A stretch of 64,000 bases of DNA from Oscillospiraceae bacterium (GCA_014799395.1 JAAVID010000015.1:25202-89201), one strand, 5' to 3'; counted from the stretch's first letter, positions 26,817 to 37,606 are shown. Numbers and translations are program-made. Notes: generated from the letters alone by a model not told the origin.

Positions 26817-28028
26817 TCACTGCTGCGGATTAGCCTGCGGCGAAAGTATCTCGATAGCCTTTTGCAGCTGACTGTCCGTCTCGTGCGGCAGATACTCTAT
26901 CGAAGCGCCCGAGGGAAGCTCCGTAAGGTAGTCGGGCTTAAGCCCCACGCCGTCATATGACTGCTTTGACTTATACGGTATTATCGTCGCCGTAGTAAGG
27001 CTCAGCGCGCTTCCGTCGGGGAACTCGTAGGTGCTCTGCATTACCGCTTTTCCGTAGGTCTGCGTGCCTATAAGCAGAGCGTTATGCACCTCGCGGAGCG
27101 CCACCGCAAACAGCTCCGCCGCCGAAGCCGTACCGCCGTCCACAAGCACCGCAATGGGAATATCCGTATATTCCTCCGAGTCGGTCTCGATAAGCGTTTT
27201 CGTCACGCCGCCCGCGTATTCCGCCGTTGCGACCACCGCCGCGGGGAGTATTCTGTTCAGCATAGGCTTAAGCGCCGAAATAACGCCGCCGCTGTTCTGC
27301 CGCAAGTCGATTATCAGCGCCTTTGCGCCGTCCGCGTTGAGCGAGTTCAGCGAGTTTGAAAACTGCTCCGAGGTCTTTGCGTTGAACGACGTAATGCGTA
27401 TATACCCTATATTATCGCTCAGCATCTCGTCCGATACCGACGAAATATCTATCTGCTGACGGATAAGATTTACCGTAAGCTCCTCTCCATTGCGCACCAG
27501 TCTGAGCGTGAGCTTTGTACCAATATCGCCCGCTATCCTCTCCAGACCGTCGTTCTCTCCCATAGCAAGCAGACTTCTTCCGTCTATCTCCGTGATAACG
27601 TCTCCCACGACAACTCCGTTAGCCTCCGCCGAGCCGCCCTTGTAGACGTTCGTTATCCTCAGATATCCGCTTCCGTCCGCCTCCGCTTCAAAGCCCGCGC
27701 CGTTCACAACGCCGCTGCTCGTCTGCTGAAGCTCGTAATACGCCTGCGCGGGCATATAAACCGCGTACTTATCGCCGATACCCGAAACGTAGCCGTTTAT
27801 AACAGCCGTCTGAAGCGCCTCGTCGTCTATTCTTGAGGCGTCAGTATAATTGTTGCGGACGGTAACGTCCATTTCCTGTAGCTTCTGATATACGCCCTCC
27901 AGCTTTTCCGAGCTTGAGATCTTATTATTATAGATATTCAGCGAGGTCGTCCATGTCAGCACGAACGTTATCGCACAGCCTATCGCGATAAGACTTATCG
28001 CGATACCCAGTGATATTTTCCTATTCAA
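26817..28028 (-). CDS. C-terminal processing peptidase, S41 family
   Basis: PDZ plus S41 motifs (YIRITSFNAKTSEQF, LIIDLRQNSGG, VLVDGGTASAAELFA, TYGKAVMQ). Confidence 0.9.
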   Translation of the reverse strand: MNRKISLGIAISLIAIGCAITFVLTWTTSLNIYNNKISSSEKLEGVYQKLQEMDVTVRNNYTDASRIDDEALQTAVINGYVSGIGDKYAVYMPAQAYYELQQTSSGVVNGAGFEAEADGSGYLRITNVYKGGSAEANGVVVGDVITEIDGRSLLAMGENDGLERIAGDIGTKLTLRLVRNGEELTVNLIRQQIDISSVSDEMLSDNIGYIRITSFNAKTSEQFSNSLNSLNADGAKALIIDLRQNSGGVISALKPMLNRILPAAVVATAEYAGGVTKTLIETDSEEYTDIPIAVLVDGGTASAAELFAVALREVHNALLIGTQTYGKAVMQSTYEFPDGSALSLTTATIIPYKSKQSYDGVGLKPDYLTELPSGASIEYLPHETDSQLQKAIEILSPQANPQQ

Positions 28029-28102
28029 TGTTTTCTCCTATCCCGATCGTAATTTTGTCTTGGAAAACGCCGATCAAAATCTTTTTATAAACCGGTGTTG
28101 CC

Positions 28103-29005
28103 CTACACTTTCAAATACTTACCCATACTGATAACCGTGCCGACCGCGCCGAGCAGAGCGCCCGCCGCGCAGTTTATGCCGAGAACCAGCCAGCACACGC
28201 TGTCAAACGGTATCAGATCAAAGAACCCGAACATCTCCCAAAGCGTGAAGTTGTCGGTAAACAGCGCGAAAATAGAGTCGTAAAGGAACCATACCAGCCC
28301 CCACGCCGCGGTTCCCGCAAGGATACCGACAAACATACCCTCAACAAAAAACGGGAGCTTGATAAAGCTGTTTGTCGCTCCGACATATTTCATAATGGTT
28401 ATCTCATTTCGGCGCGCAAACACGCTCGAACGTATGGTATTTGAAATAATAACGATACTTACAATAACCAGCGTAGTCAGTATTCCGATAACGATTATCG
28501 AAAACGTGCTTCTGATATTCTGAAGCGCGCTCGCGAAATCATACGGAGCCCTTACCTCCTCCACGCCGTCGATACTCGAGACCGCCGTAACCACGGGGCG
28601 TATCTTCGCCAAGTCGGTCACTCTCGCGAAAAACGAGTGCGGCACGGGGTTTTCCTCCAGATACTCCAGCAGTTCGGCATATTCGCCCAGGTTCTCCTTG
28701 AAGGATTCAACGCCCTCGTCGGGAGAGATGTACTGCACGTCGGTAAGGTCGGGGTTGCCGTTGAGCACCTGCCGTATATGCGCAATATCCGCGTCCGACG
28801 CTTCCTCCTTTATAAAGATAGCTATCTGGTTCGTATCTTCAATATTGCCCATAATTATGTTTATATTCATCATAATGAGCGCCGCAAGGCTTATTTGAAG
28901 CAGACTTACAAGCAGTATCGAAAAGCTCGCGAACGACATTACGAAATTCTTCCAAACGGAGGAAATTCCCTTTTTCACAAGGTAACTAACATTACTCGCC
29001 CTCAT
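28103..29005 (-). CDS. ftsX: Cell division protein FtsX
   Basis: Permease-like protein overlapping FtsE; FSIVVI...RSSVFARRNEITIMKYVGATNSFIKLPFFVEG. Confidence 0.92.
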   Translation of the reverse strand: MRASNVSYLVKKGISSVWKNFVMSFASFSILLVSLLQISLAALIMMNINIIMGNIEDTNQIAIFIKEEASDADIAHIRQVLNGNPDLTDVQYISPDEGVESFKENLGEYAELLEYLEENPVPHSFFARVTDLAKIRPVVTAVSSIDGVEEVRAPYDFASALQNIRSTFSIIVIGILTTLVIVSIVIISNTIRSSVFARRNEITIMKYVGATNSFIKLPFFVEGMFVGILAGTAAWGLVWFLYDSIFALFTDNFTLWEMFGFFDLIPFDSVCWLVLGINCAAGALLGAVGTVISMGKYLKV

Positions 29006-29678
29006 CGTTACCTCCGATCGTCTCGTCAAATGTTATCGAGCCCTTGTCAATATTGATTATCCTGCCTCCGTAATAGCGCACCAGCTCGTGCTCGTGAGTT
29101 ATCATGACCACGGTAGTGCCGCAGCGGTTTATCTCTTTCAGCAAGCCCACCAGCTCATACGAGCGCTTGGGGTCAAGGTTTCCCGTAGGCTCGTCGACGA
29201 TAAGCAGACCCGGGTCGTTCGCGAGAGCGCGGGCGATAGCCACACGCTGCTGCTCGCCGCCCGAAAGCTCCTTTGTCTTGCTCTTGGCTTTATGACCCAA
29301 CTCGACAAGGTTCAGCACATACGGCACTCTCTGACGTATGTATTTGCCCGACTGGTCGGCTATCCTCAGCACGAACGAGACGTTCTCATAAGCGGTAAAA
29401 TCCTGAATAAGGCGGAACTCCTGAAACACCACCCCGATAGAGCGGCGGAACTTCGCCACCTTGTTGCCTTTCAGCTTGGAGAGGTTGTATCCGTTTACGA
29501 AAACGCGTCCCGATGTCGGCACCAGCTCTCTCATCATCAGCTTCAGCAGCGTAGACTTACCCGCGCCGTTTCCGCCCACTATGAACACAAATTCTCCGTC
29601 GTTTATACGGAGATTTACGTCAACCAAAGCGTCAACGCCGCTCGAATAATGCACGTTGACGTTTTTCATTTCAACCAT
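28992..29678 (-). CDS. ftsE: Cell division ATP-binding protein FtsE
   Basis: [42 protein letters not shown]. Confidence 0.94.
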   Translation of the reverse strand: MVEMKNVNVHYSSGVDALVDVNLRINDGEFVFIVGGNGAGKSTLLKLMMRELVPTSGRVFVNGYNLSKLKGNKVAKFRRSIGVVFQEFRLIQDFTAYENVSFVLRIADQSGKYIRQRVPYVLNLVELGHKAKSKTKELSGGEQQRVAIARALANDPGLLIVDEPTGNLDPKRSYELVGLLKEINRCGTTVVMITHEHELVRYYGGRIINIDKGSITFDETIGGNDEGE

Positions 29679-29835
29679 AAGTTTTTAACTCCCCCCGATT
29701 AAAATAAGCAATGTAAATTTCCCAATTATATACTTTCTGTCTATTATCTCTCTATAATCATTTACAACGCAAAACGTTCTAAACAAACCATATGGCTGCT
29801 TTTTGGCAAAAAGCAGCCGTAATTTACAGTTTTTA

Positions 29836-30921
29836 TCAGAACTTTGTCGGATTTGCCGCAAGGTATTTCTTTACCATAAGCGCGATCTTAAAGATTATCG
29901 CGTGGTCGAATTCGCGAAGATCGAGACCCGTCAGCTTCTTTATCTTATCCAGACGGTAAACCAGAGTATTTCTGTGAACGAACAGCTTTCTGGACGTTTC
30001 GGAAACGTTCAGGCTGTTTTCAAAGAACTTCTGAATGGTAAACAAAGTCTCGTGGTCGAGGCTTTCTATCGAGTTCTTCTTGAATACTTCCTTGAGGAAC
30101 GTATCGCACAGCGTAGTCGGCAGGTGATAGATAAGTCTCGCGATACCCAGATTGTCGTAGGATACGATATTCTTGTCGGTATCGAAAACCTTTCCGACCT
30201 CCAGAGCTGTCTGCGCCTCCTTGAACGAGCGCGCAAGCTCCTTGACGCCGAGCACGGGTGTACCGATGCCGACGTTGACCTTGGTGAAGAACTCGCTCGA
30301 CAGCGTGTCCGAAATGCTGCGAGCCAGCTTTTCGAGGTCTTTCACGTCGATATTGTTCTTGACCTCCTTGACAAGCACTATATCCGTCTCCGTGATGTTG
30401 AAAACGAAATCCTTGTTCTTGTCCGGGAACAAATTCTGAATAACGTCATACGCCGAAACGTCGTTTGAAGCGATAACGCTTATCAGGAACACCACGCGGC
30501 TTATATCGCCGTTAAAGTGCAGCTCGCGCGCCTTAAGGCTTATATCGCCGGGCAGAACGTTGTCGAGAATGATGTTCTTGACAAAGTTGTTCCTGTCGTA
30601 CTTTTCATCGTAGTACTGCTTGATACTGGAAAGAGAAATAGCGATAATGCCCGCGTACTTTGAAGCGGACTCGTCGGTACCCTCCACAAACACCGCGTAG
30701 TCGGGCTTGATATGAACGCCGAACGGCTTGTAGGTATATCCGTCGCGGATAAAGACCTCGTGCGAATCTCCCAGCTCAATGGAGAAAAAGTCGTTCCCTC
30801 CGCCCACTCTGGTAAGATCGCTGCACGCGACGATGGTTCCGTTCTCGTCAATAACGCCGATAACTCTGTTGACTGTGTCCTTCATCTGATGGACGATTCC
30901 TTGAAATAGCCTGTTTGACAT
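29836..30921 (-). CDS. PucR/CdaR-family transcriptional regulator
   Basis: MSNRLFQGIVHQMKDTVNRVIGVIDENG sugar-diacid-recognition-like N-terminus and C-terminal NVSETSRKLFVHRNTLVYRLDKIKKLTGLDLREFDHAIIFKIALMV HTH. Confidence 0.85.
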   Translation of the reverse strand: MSNRLFQGIVHQMKDTVNRVIGVIDENGTIVACSDLTRVGGGNDFFSIELGDSHEVFIRDGYTYKPFGVHIKPDYAVFVEGTDESASKYAGIIAISLSSIKQYYDEKYDRNNFVKNIILDNVLPGDISLKARELHFNGDISRVVFLISVIASNDVSAYDVIQNLFPDKNKDFVFNITETDIVLVKEVKNNIDVKDLEKLARSISDTLSSEFFTKVNVGIGTPVLGVKELARSFKEAQTALEVGKVFDTDKNIVSYDNLGIARLIYHLPTTLCDTFLKEVFKKNSIESLDHETLFTIQKFFENSLNVSETSRKLFVHRNTLVYRLDKIKKLTGLDLREFDHAIIFKIALMVKKYLAANPTKF

Positions 30922-31218
30922 CTGTATACCTCTTTCCGATTTTTTTGCTATTCTCAATAACATTCCAAGGGCGCGGACTCTCCCCCCGAGTTTGTAAAAA
31001 ATACACAGTCCAAGCCCTCGAAATTTGTGCCTATCTCTATTGTACTAAAAAACGCAAAAAAAATCAAGTCTTTTTTATGTAATATGTAAAAATTTCTTGT
31101 TTTTTTTGACAATACTTGAAAATTGCGTGAAAATGTACTATAATATAATTATATAAGTATGCGCTTTTTAAGGCAATATTTACAAATTTCACAAATGTTG
31201 GAAAAGGGGAAGATACCG

Positions 31219-33156
31219 ATGAACGAAAAAGGAAAGTATTATATAACCACTCCGATATACTATCCGTCGGGAAATCCGCATATCGGGCACTGCTACACCA
31301 CGGTAGCCTGCGATACGATAGCGCGTTTCAAGAGAATGCAGGGCTATGACGTGATGTTCCTTACGGGCACGGACGAGCACGGAATGAAGATCGAGCAGAA
31401 GGCAAAGGAGCAGGGCGTTACCCCGAAGGAGTACGTCGACCCCATAGTCGCGAACTTCAAGCGTCTCTGGGAAACCATGGATATAAGCTACGACCGCTAT
31501 ATCCGCACCACCGACGATTACCACGTCAAGAGCGTTCAGAACATCTTCAAAAAGCTCTACGACAAGGGCTACATCTACAAAGGACAGTACGAGGGCAAAT
31601 ACTGCACGCCCTGCGAGAGCTTCTGGACGGAGAGCCAGCTCAAGGACGGCAAGTGCCCCGACTGCGGCCGCGAGGTCGTTGACGCTCACGAGGAAGCGTA
31701 TTTCCTCAAGCTGTCGGATTTCGCCGATAAGGTGGAGAAGTTCCTCACCGAGACGGATTACCTCTCGCCGAAGAGCCGCGTCAACGAGATGATAAACAAC
31801 TTCATAAAGCCGGGACTGGAGGACTTGTGCGTTTCGCGCACCTCGTTCACTTGGGGCGTTCCCGTTGATTTTGACCCCAAGCACGTCGTTTACGTCTGGG
31901 TCGACGCTCTGTCGAACTATGTGACCGCCCTCGGCTACGAAAACGACGAGTATAACGACTACGACAAATACTGGCCCGCCGATATGCACATGACCGCAAA
32001 GGAGATAGTGCGCTTCCACTCGATAGTATGGCCCGCTATCCTGATGATGCTGGAGCAGCCGCTCCCGAAAAAGCTGTACGGTCACGGCTGGATAAACTTC
32101 AACGGTCAGAAGATGTCCAAGTCTATCGGCAACGTTATCGACCCGTTTGTGCTCGCGGAGCGCTACGGCTCGGACGCGGTTCGCTATCAGATACTCCGCG
32201 ATATGCCCTACGGCTCGGACAGCAACTTCTCCAACGAGATAATGATAAGCCGCATAAATTCCGATCTGGCGAACGATCTGGGCAACCTCGTTTCCCGCAC
32301 CGTCGCAATGGCGGACAAATATTTCGGCGGAACGCTCCCGACCGACCGTCAGCCCGAGCCGCTCGACGACGAGCTTATCGGTATGGCAAAGGCTCTGCGC
32401 GAAACGGTAACTCCGCTTGTCGGCGAGGCTCAGCTCTCCAAGGCGCTGGAGGAGATATTCAAGGTAGTTTCCCGCGCGAACAAGTATATTGACGAGACGG
32501 AGCCGTGGGTACTCGGCAAGAGCGAGGACAAAAAGGCGCGTCTCGCAAGCGTTCTGTACAACCTCTTGGAGACGATAAGGATTTGCTCGGGTCTGCTCGC
32601 GGCGTTTATGCCGCGCACAATGCCTATGGTATGGGAGCAGATAGGCGCGGACGAAAGCCTTGTAGCATATGATACTTTGGGAGAATTCGGCAGACTACCC
32701 GAAAACGTCACCGTTCACAAGGGCGGCGTACTGTTCCCGAGAATCGACGTTGACAAGGAGATCGACGAGCTGAACGCAATGCTCAAGCCCGAAAAGACTA
32801 TCCGCGAGGACGAGGACTTGGACAAGGCGAATATTATCAACATCGACCAATTCGCCGAAATCAAGCTCCGCAGCGGCGAAATAACCGCCTGCGAGAAGAT
32901 ACCCAAGGCGAAGAAGCTGCTTAAGCTCACCGTCGACGACGGCAGAAACGGCAGACAGATAGTTTCGGGTATTGCGAAATGGTATAAGCCCGAGGATTTG
33001 GTCGGGAAGAAGATAGTGTTCGTGGCTAATCTCGCGCCCGCCAAGCTCTGCGGAGAGCTTTCCGAGGGCATGATACTCGCCTGCGACGCGGGCGGGGACG
33101 ACGTTCGGGTGCTGTTCCTCGATAAGGACGTACCCAACGGCTCAACAATAAGATAA
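31219..33156 (+). CDS. metG: Methionyl-tRNA synthetase
   Basis: TPIYYPSGNPHIGHCYTT, FLTGTDEHG, KMSKSIGNVIDP; C-terminal tRNA-binding domain. Confidence 0.95.
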   Translation: MNEKGKYYITTPIYYPSGNPHIGHCYTTVACDTIARFKRMQGYDVMFLTGTDEHGMKIEQKAKEQGVTPKEYVDPIVANFKRLWETMDISYDRYIRTTDDYHVKSVQNIFKKLYDKGYIYKGQYEGKYCTPCESFWTESQLKDGKCPDCGREVVDAHEEAYFLKLSDFADKVEKFLTETDYLSPKSRVNEMINNFIKPGLEDLCVSRTSFTWGVPVDFDPKHVVYVWVDALSNYVTALGYENDEYNDYDKYWPADMHMTAKEIVRFHSIVWPAILMMLEQPLPKKLYGHGWINFNGQKMSKSIGNVIDPFVLAERYGSDAVRYQILRDMPYGSDSNFSNEIMISRINSDLANDLGNLVSRTVAMADKYFGGTLPTDRQPEPLDDELIGMAKALRETVTPLVGEAQLSKALEEIFKVVSRANKYIDETEPWVLGKSEDKKARLASVLYNLLETIRICSGLLAAFMPRTMPMVWEQIGADESLVAYDTLGEFGRLPENVTVHKGGVLFPRIDVDKEIDELNAMLKPEKTIREDEDLDKANIINIDQFAEIKLRSGEITACEKIPKAKKLLKLTVDDGRNGRQIVSGIAKWYKPEDLVGKKIVFVANLAPAKLCGELSEGMILACDAGGDDVRVLFLDKDVPNGSTIR

Positions 33157-33173
33157 GAAAGGACTGAATAAGT

Positions 33174-33593
33174 ATGGCAAAGCCTATCCAAGGACAAGTG
33201 TGGACGGACAAAAAGCGGACGTTTCTCGGACTTCCGTGGTCGTTCACACGCTATATACTCACCGAAAAGAAGCTGATAACCCGCAAGGGCTTTCTCAACA
33301 TAACCGAGGACGAGGTAGAGCTGTACCGAATTCTCGATAAAAGTCTGCGGCTGCCTTTCGGTCAGAGACTGTTCGGCTGCGGCACGGTGGTGCTCAACTG
33401 CAAGGACGTAGACACTCCCGTAAAGGAAATAAAGTCGATCAAGAAGCCGAGAGAATTTTCGGATCTTCTCGAAAAGTACATCGACACACAGCGCGATAAA
33501 TACGGCACGCGCGGAAGAGATATTCTCGGCTTTCAGCCGCACGAGCATGACGACGAGCTTTGCGGCGAGGATCACGACAATATGATAAGATAG
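33174..33593 (+). CDS. PH-domain-like small protein
   Basis: 139 aa; YILTEKKLITRKGFLNITEDEVELYRILDKSLRLPFGQRLFGCGTVVL resembles bacterial PH domains. Ends in TAG. Confidence 0.6.
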   Translation: MAKPIQGQVWTDKKRTFLGLPWSFTRYILTEKKLITRKGFLNITEDEVELYRILDKSLRLPFGQRLFGCGTVVLNCKDVDTPVKEIKSIKKPREFSDLLEKYIDTQRDKYGTRGRDILGFQPHEHDDELCGEDHDNMIR

Positions 33594-33628
33594 CTTTTAT
33601 TATATGCCCATGGAAGGGGGAAAGAAGT

Positions 33629-34276
33629 ATGGACATTTCAAGAATAGCGGACATAGGCTCCATAAACCAGACGACGCTCACCAAAACCGCGACGCAGAAA
33701 ACGGAAACAAAGACCACTACGCTCACCACCGAGCATACCGACAGCTTTGTAAAATCCGAAGCCGCCTTTACGCCCGCGTATACCAAGAAGTCGGCACAGA
33801 AACAGAACTCTGACAACAACCTCACGCAGAAAGAGAATACCGAGGATAAAGTCGCAAAGGTCGACGAGCAGGGCAAGCCCGCTTCTCTCGAGGAGCGTAT
33901 GACAAAGGGCGTGAGCCACATTATCCGCGCTATGTTCGTAAAACAGGGCGAGGTGCTCTCGGGGAACGTTCCGAGCGTGGGCGCGAAAATGTACGCCGAG
34001 GAATTGCTGTCGCAATTGCGTATGCTGTACGGCAACTCCGCCGCCGAGGAAAACACCGCCGAATACTGGCAGCCCGACGAGACCGCCGCGCGCCTGCTTA
34101 TGTTCTTTGACTGCGTAAGCGTAGAGGGCGAGGACAAGGCAGGTCTGCTTGAGCGCTCGTTCCTGTCGGCGTTCGGCGACACCGAGAAGCTGTTCGGCGG
34201 CCGCGGTCGTCTGCCTTTGGAGAGCTACGAAACAAAACAGCTCGTTCTCGAAGCGTATTTTAACGGAGCGGCATAA
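33629..34276 (+). CDS. Hypothetical protein
   Basis: 216-aa ORF with RBS AAGGGGGAAAG; T/K/Q-rich N-half. Confidence 0.6.
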   Translation: MDISRIADIGSINQTTLTKTATQKTETKTTTLTTEHTDSFVKSEAAFTPAYTKKSAQKQNSDNNLTQKENTEDKVAKVDEQGKPASLEERMTKGVSHIIRAMFVKQGEVLSGNVPSVGAKMYAEELLSQLRMLYGNSAAEENTAEYWQPDETAARLLMFFDCVSVEGEDKAGLLERSFLSAFGDTEKLFGGRGRLPLESYETKQLVLEAYFNGAA

Positions 34277-35059
34277 ATGGGCAGTATTTTTGACACACAC
34301 GCGCATTACATGAAAGAGGACTTCGGTGAGGAGCTTGATCTGCTTCTCGCCGAATTGCCGAGCAAAAATGTCGGTCGCGTTCTCGCAATAGGCTGCGATC
34401 TCCCGTCAAGCGCGGAGGAGATAGCGCTTGCGGAGCGTTACGATTATATTTACGCGGCAGCGGGAATCCACCCCGAACACGCCGCCGAGCTTCCCGAGGA
34501 CTGGGAGAGCAAGCTGGAGCAAATGCTGGCGCATAAAAAAGTCGTCGCGCTCGGCGAGATAGGACTTGACTACCACTATCCCGAACCGCCCAAGGATATT
34601 CAGCAAGAGGTTTTCGTTAAACAGCTTGAACTTGCCAAGCGGCTTGATATGCCCGTTGTTATCCACTCGCGCGACGCTTCGGCGGATACAATGGAGATAC
34701 TGAAACGGTTCAAGCCGCGCGGAGTGCTGCATTGCTTTTCGGGCAGCGCCGAGACCGCCCGCGAGGTCGTAAAGCTCGGTATGTATATCGGCTTTACGGG
34801 AGTGCTTACGTTCAAGAACTCAAAGAAAGCGTGGGCAGCCTGCGCGGAAACTCCGATAGACAGACTGCTGCTCGAAACGGACTGCCCGTATATGGCGCCC
34901 GTTCCCCACAGAGGAGAGCGCTCGGACAGCTCGATGATCGCGTTCACCGCCGCGAAAATGGCGGAGATAAAGGGCGTTTCCACCGAGGAAATGATAGACA
35001 TCGCGCGGAGAAACGGCGAAAGACTGTTTTTCGGAGGAGAATTGAATGATAACGTATGA
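34277..35059 (+). CDS. tatD: TatD-family metal-dependent hydrolase
   Basis: IFDTHAHYMKEDF, ALGEIGLDYHYPEPP, VIHSRDASADT, LHCFSGSAETA, LLLETDCPYMAP. Confidence 0.93.
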   Translation: MGSIFDTHAHYMKEDFGEELDLLLAELPSKNVGRVLAIGCDLPSSAEEIALAERYDYIYAAAGIHPEHAAELPEDWESKLEQMLAHKKVVALGEIGLDYHYPEPPKDIQQEVFVKQLELAKRLDMPVVIHSRDASADTMEILKRFKPRGVLHCFSGSAETAREVVKLGMYIGFTGVLTFKNSKKAWAACAETPIDRLLLETDCPYMAPVPHRGERSDSSMIAFTAAKMAEIKGVSTEEMIDIARRNGERLFFGGELNDNV

Positions 35060-35498
35060 AAAAGCCGCTCCACACCATATCGGGGATTTTATAAAGCTCC
35101 GCGTTGAGCTGCTTTGCGGCATTTACAACAAGCCCGAATCGGCGTTTGAGGGCGAGTTCACGCGGCTTTCCGAGGAGTTTTTCAAGAGCGGCGACCAGAC
35201 CACCGTGCTTGCGTTCGACGGCGAAAGGGCAGTCGGCTGCGCGACTATCTGTTACATCACGCTTATGCCGACCTTCGATCACCCGACAGGAAAACGCGCT
35301 CACATAATGAACGTCTACACCAACGCGGATTATCGCCGACAGGGTATCGCGCGGCAAATGGTAACAATGCTGCTCGACGAGGCAAGGGAGCGCGGAGCGG
35401 GTTATGTCTCCCTCGACGCGACCGAAAACGGCAGACCGCTTTATACGTCGCTGGGATTTGCTCCCAATGACGAAAATATGGGCTTAAATCTGCAATAA
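35046..35498 (+). CDS. GNAT-family N-acetyltransferase
   Basis: AHIMNVYTNADYRRQGIARQMVTMLLDEARERGAGYVSLDATENGRPLYTSLGF. Confidence 0.88.
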   Translation: MITYEKAAPHHIGDFIKLRVELLCGIYNKPESAFEGEFTRLSEEFFKSGDQTTVLAFDGERAVGCATICYITLMPTFDHPTGKRAHIMNVYTNADYRRQGIARQMVTMLLDEARERGAGYVSLDATENGRPLYTSLGFAPNDENMGLNLQ

Positions 35499-35520
35499 TA
35501 TATAATTGGAGGTGTTTGCA

Positions 35521-35739
35521 GTGAGCAATAAAGAAAAGGTGATCAGCCTGATCGACAACATTCCCGATGAGCAGTTAAACTTTATTGTCGGGTATCTTCA
35601 GAATTTGTGCGATGAAATAGAGGACGATATGTTTTGTGAGAAATTATATCAAGACTATCTGCACAGCCCCGATAAAGATGAATTTGTTCCCATTGAGGAA
35701 GTGCTTAAAGGGTTAACGCAAAATGGCATACAAGATTAA
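35521..35739 (+). CDS. Type II antitoxin, RelB-like
   Basis: Small acidic protein ending 17 nt past the toxin start; ...DEFVPIEEVLKGLTQ. Confidence 0.7.
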   Translation: MSNKEKVISLIDNIPDEQLNFIVGYLQNLCDEIEDDMFCEKLYQDYLHSPDKDEFVPIEEVLKGLTQNGIQD

Positions 35740-35971
35740 ATTGTCCAAAGACGCGGAAAAATTTCTGCAAAAGCAGCCGCCAAAGCAGCAGGCAAGAATT
35801 ATTGACGCTATTTTAAAGCTCCCGTACACGGGCGATATAAAAGTAATGAAGGGACACGGCAATTTATACCGTCTGCGCGTGGGAGCTTACAGAATAATTT
35901 ACAGCGTGGAAAACGATCAGCTTATCGTATATGTACTGGAAATCGGCAACAGAGGCGACATATATAAATAA
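35723..35971 (+). CDS. Type II toxin, RelE/ParE family
   Basis: MAYKIKLSKDAEKFLQKQPPKQQARIIDAI...MKGHGNLYRLRVGAYRIIYSVENDQLIVYVLEIGNRGDIYK. Confidence 0.88.
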   Translation: MAYKIKLSKDAEKFLQKQPPKQQARIIDAILKLPYTGDIKVMKGHGNLYRLRVGAYRIIYSVENDQLIVYVLEIGNRGDIYK

Positions 35972-35983
35972 TTTGGAGGTTTT

Positions 35984-36934
35984 ATGGATACTGACGGCAG
36001 TCGAAGTATTAACGAAAAACAGGAAAACGAACACAAAGTCGGCAAGGTGCTGTTAGCGCCGCTTATCGGCTTGAACAAAGGGCTTACGGCGCTGCTGAAA
36101 TCGGCGCTCGGCGCGAACTACGCAGACGTAACGGAGGACGAGGTCCGCGACCTTGTGGACGCGCTCGCCAATGACGACGACGAGGACGGCATCGAGGAAA
36201 ACTCGGCGCAGATGATAAACAACATCTTCGAGTTCGACAACCGCACCGCCGCCGACGTTATGACCCACCGCACGAATATCGTAGGCGTTGACGTAAACTC
36301 GATAACGCTCGACGACCTTATCTATCTCGCGCTCGACTTGGGTTTTTCGAGAATTCCCGTCTACGAGGAGACTATCGACAAAATTGTCGGGATAATCATC
36401 GTCAAGGACTTGCTCTGCCTAATAGGAAAGACCGACCTGTCCGACTTCAAGATCGGCGATTTCCTGCGCGACGTGAGCTACGTTCCCGAGTCCTGCTCCT
36501 GCCCCGACGTTTTCAAAACGCTCACCGCAATGAAGTCGGGAATGGCGGTAGTCGTCGACGAGTACGGCGGCACGGCGGGCATAGTCACGCTCGAAGACCT
36601 TATCGAAGCGGTAATGGGCAATATCCAGGACGAATACGACGACGAAAAACAGCTTATCACCAAAATCGACGCCGAGACCTACGACGTCGCGGGCGAAGCA
36701 GACCCCGAGGAGGTTTTCGGGCTGTTCGGCATAGAGCTTCCCGAGGATCACGAATACGAGACCATTTCCGGCTTCGTTACCGACAAGCTCGGGTATATCC
36801 CCGAGGGCACGGACTTAGTTCCCCCCACCGTCGAGTATGAGGGCATAATGCTCGCCGTTGTGCAGGTCGAGGACAGAAATATACTGAAAATTCGGGCAAC
36901 CAAGCTGCCCGAACCGACAGAGGACGAGGAATAA
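35984..36934 (+). CDS. CBS-domain CNNM/CorC-like transporter-associated protein
   Basis: AADVMTHRTNIVGVDVN, SRIPVYEETIDKIVGIIIVKDLL, AVVVDEYGGTAGIVTLEDLIEAVMGNIQDEYD. Confidence 0.88.
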   Translation: MDTDGSRSINEKQENEHKVGKVLLAPLIGLNKGLTALLKSALGANYADVTEDEVRDLVDALANDDDEDGIEENSAQMINNIFEFDNRTAADVMTHRTNIVGVDVNSITLDDLIYLALDLGFSRIPVYEETIDKIVGIIIVKDLLCLIGKTDLSDFKIGDFLRDVSYVPESCSCPDVFKTLTAMKSGMAVVVDEYGGTAGIVTLEDLIEAVMGNIQDEYDDEKQLITKIDAETYDVAGEADPEEVFGLFGIELPEDHEYETISGFVTDKLGYIPEGTDLVPPTVEYEGIMLAVVQVEDRNILKIRATKLPEPTEDEE

Positions 36935-36937
36935 AGA

Positions 36938-37570
36938 ATGACTAAAAAACAAAAAGCCGCCCAAGTTATCGAGCTGCTTAAACAGGAATATCCTGAGGTA
37001 AAATGCGCGTTGTTGTACACCAAGCCGCACGAGTTGCTCATCGCGACAAGGCTCTCCGCGCAGTGCACCGACAAGCGCGTAAATCTTGTCACTCCCGCGC
37101 TGTTCGAGCGCTTCCCGAGCGTCGAAGCGTTCGCCAATGCAGAGGTCTCCGAGGTCGAGGAGTACATAAGATCCTGCGGACTGTACCACACCAAGGCGCA
37201 GGATATAGTCGAAATGTGCCGCGTGCTGAAAGACGTCCACGGCGGCACAGTCCCCGACAGTATCGAGGAACTCGTAAAACTCCCGGGCGTAGGCCGAAAA
37301 ACCGCAAACCTCATAGTCGGCGACCTCTACGGCAAGCCCGCAATGGTCTGCGACACCCACGTTATCCGCCTGACAAACAGGCTCGGCTTGTCGCAGGGCA
37401 AGGACGCGGTTCAGGTCGAAAAACAGCTGCGCGCGATAGTTCCGCCCGAGGAGGGCTTGTGCCTCTGCCACCGCCTTGTGTGGCACGGCAGAGGAGTATG
37501 CTCCGCCAGAGCGCCGAAGTGCGCGGAATGTGCGCTGTCGGAAATTTGCGCCGAACACAAGAAAAAATGA
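36938..37570 (+). CDS. nth: Endonuclease III
   Basis: LSAQCTDKRVNLVTPALF, LPGVGRKTANLIV, DTHVIRLTNRLGL; C-terminal CxxxxxxCxxCxxxxxC-type Fe-S motif. Confidence 0.94.
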   Translation: MTKKQKAAQVIELLKQEYPEVKCALLYTKPHELLIATRLSAQCTDKRVNLVTPALFERFPSVEAFANAEVSEVEEYIRSCGLYHTKAQDIVEMCRVLKDVHGGTVPDSIEELVKLPGVGRKTANLIVGDLYGKPAMVCDTHVIRLTNRLGLSQGKDAVQVEKQLRAIVPPEEGLCLCHRLVWHGRGVCSARAPKCAECALSEICAEHKKK

Positions 37571-37575
37571 AATGA

Positions 37576-37600
37576 CCCCATTTTCAAAGCGAAAATGGGG
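37576..37600. terminator. Terminator between nth and the dUTPase-like gene
   Basis: CCCCATTTTC-AAAGC-GAAAATGGGG. Confidence 0.65.
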
Positions 37601-37606
37601 CGAATT

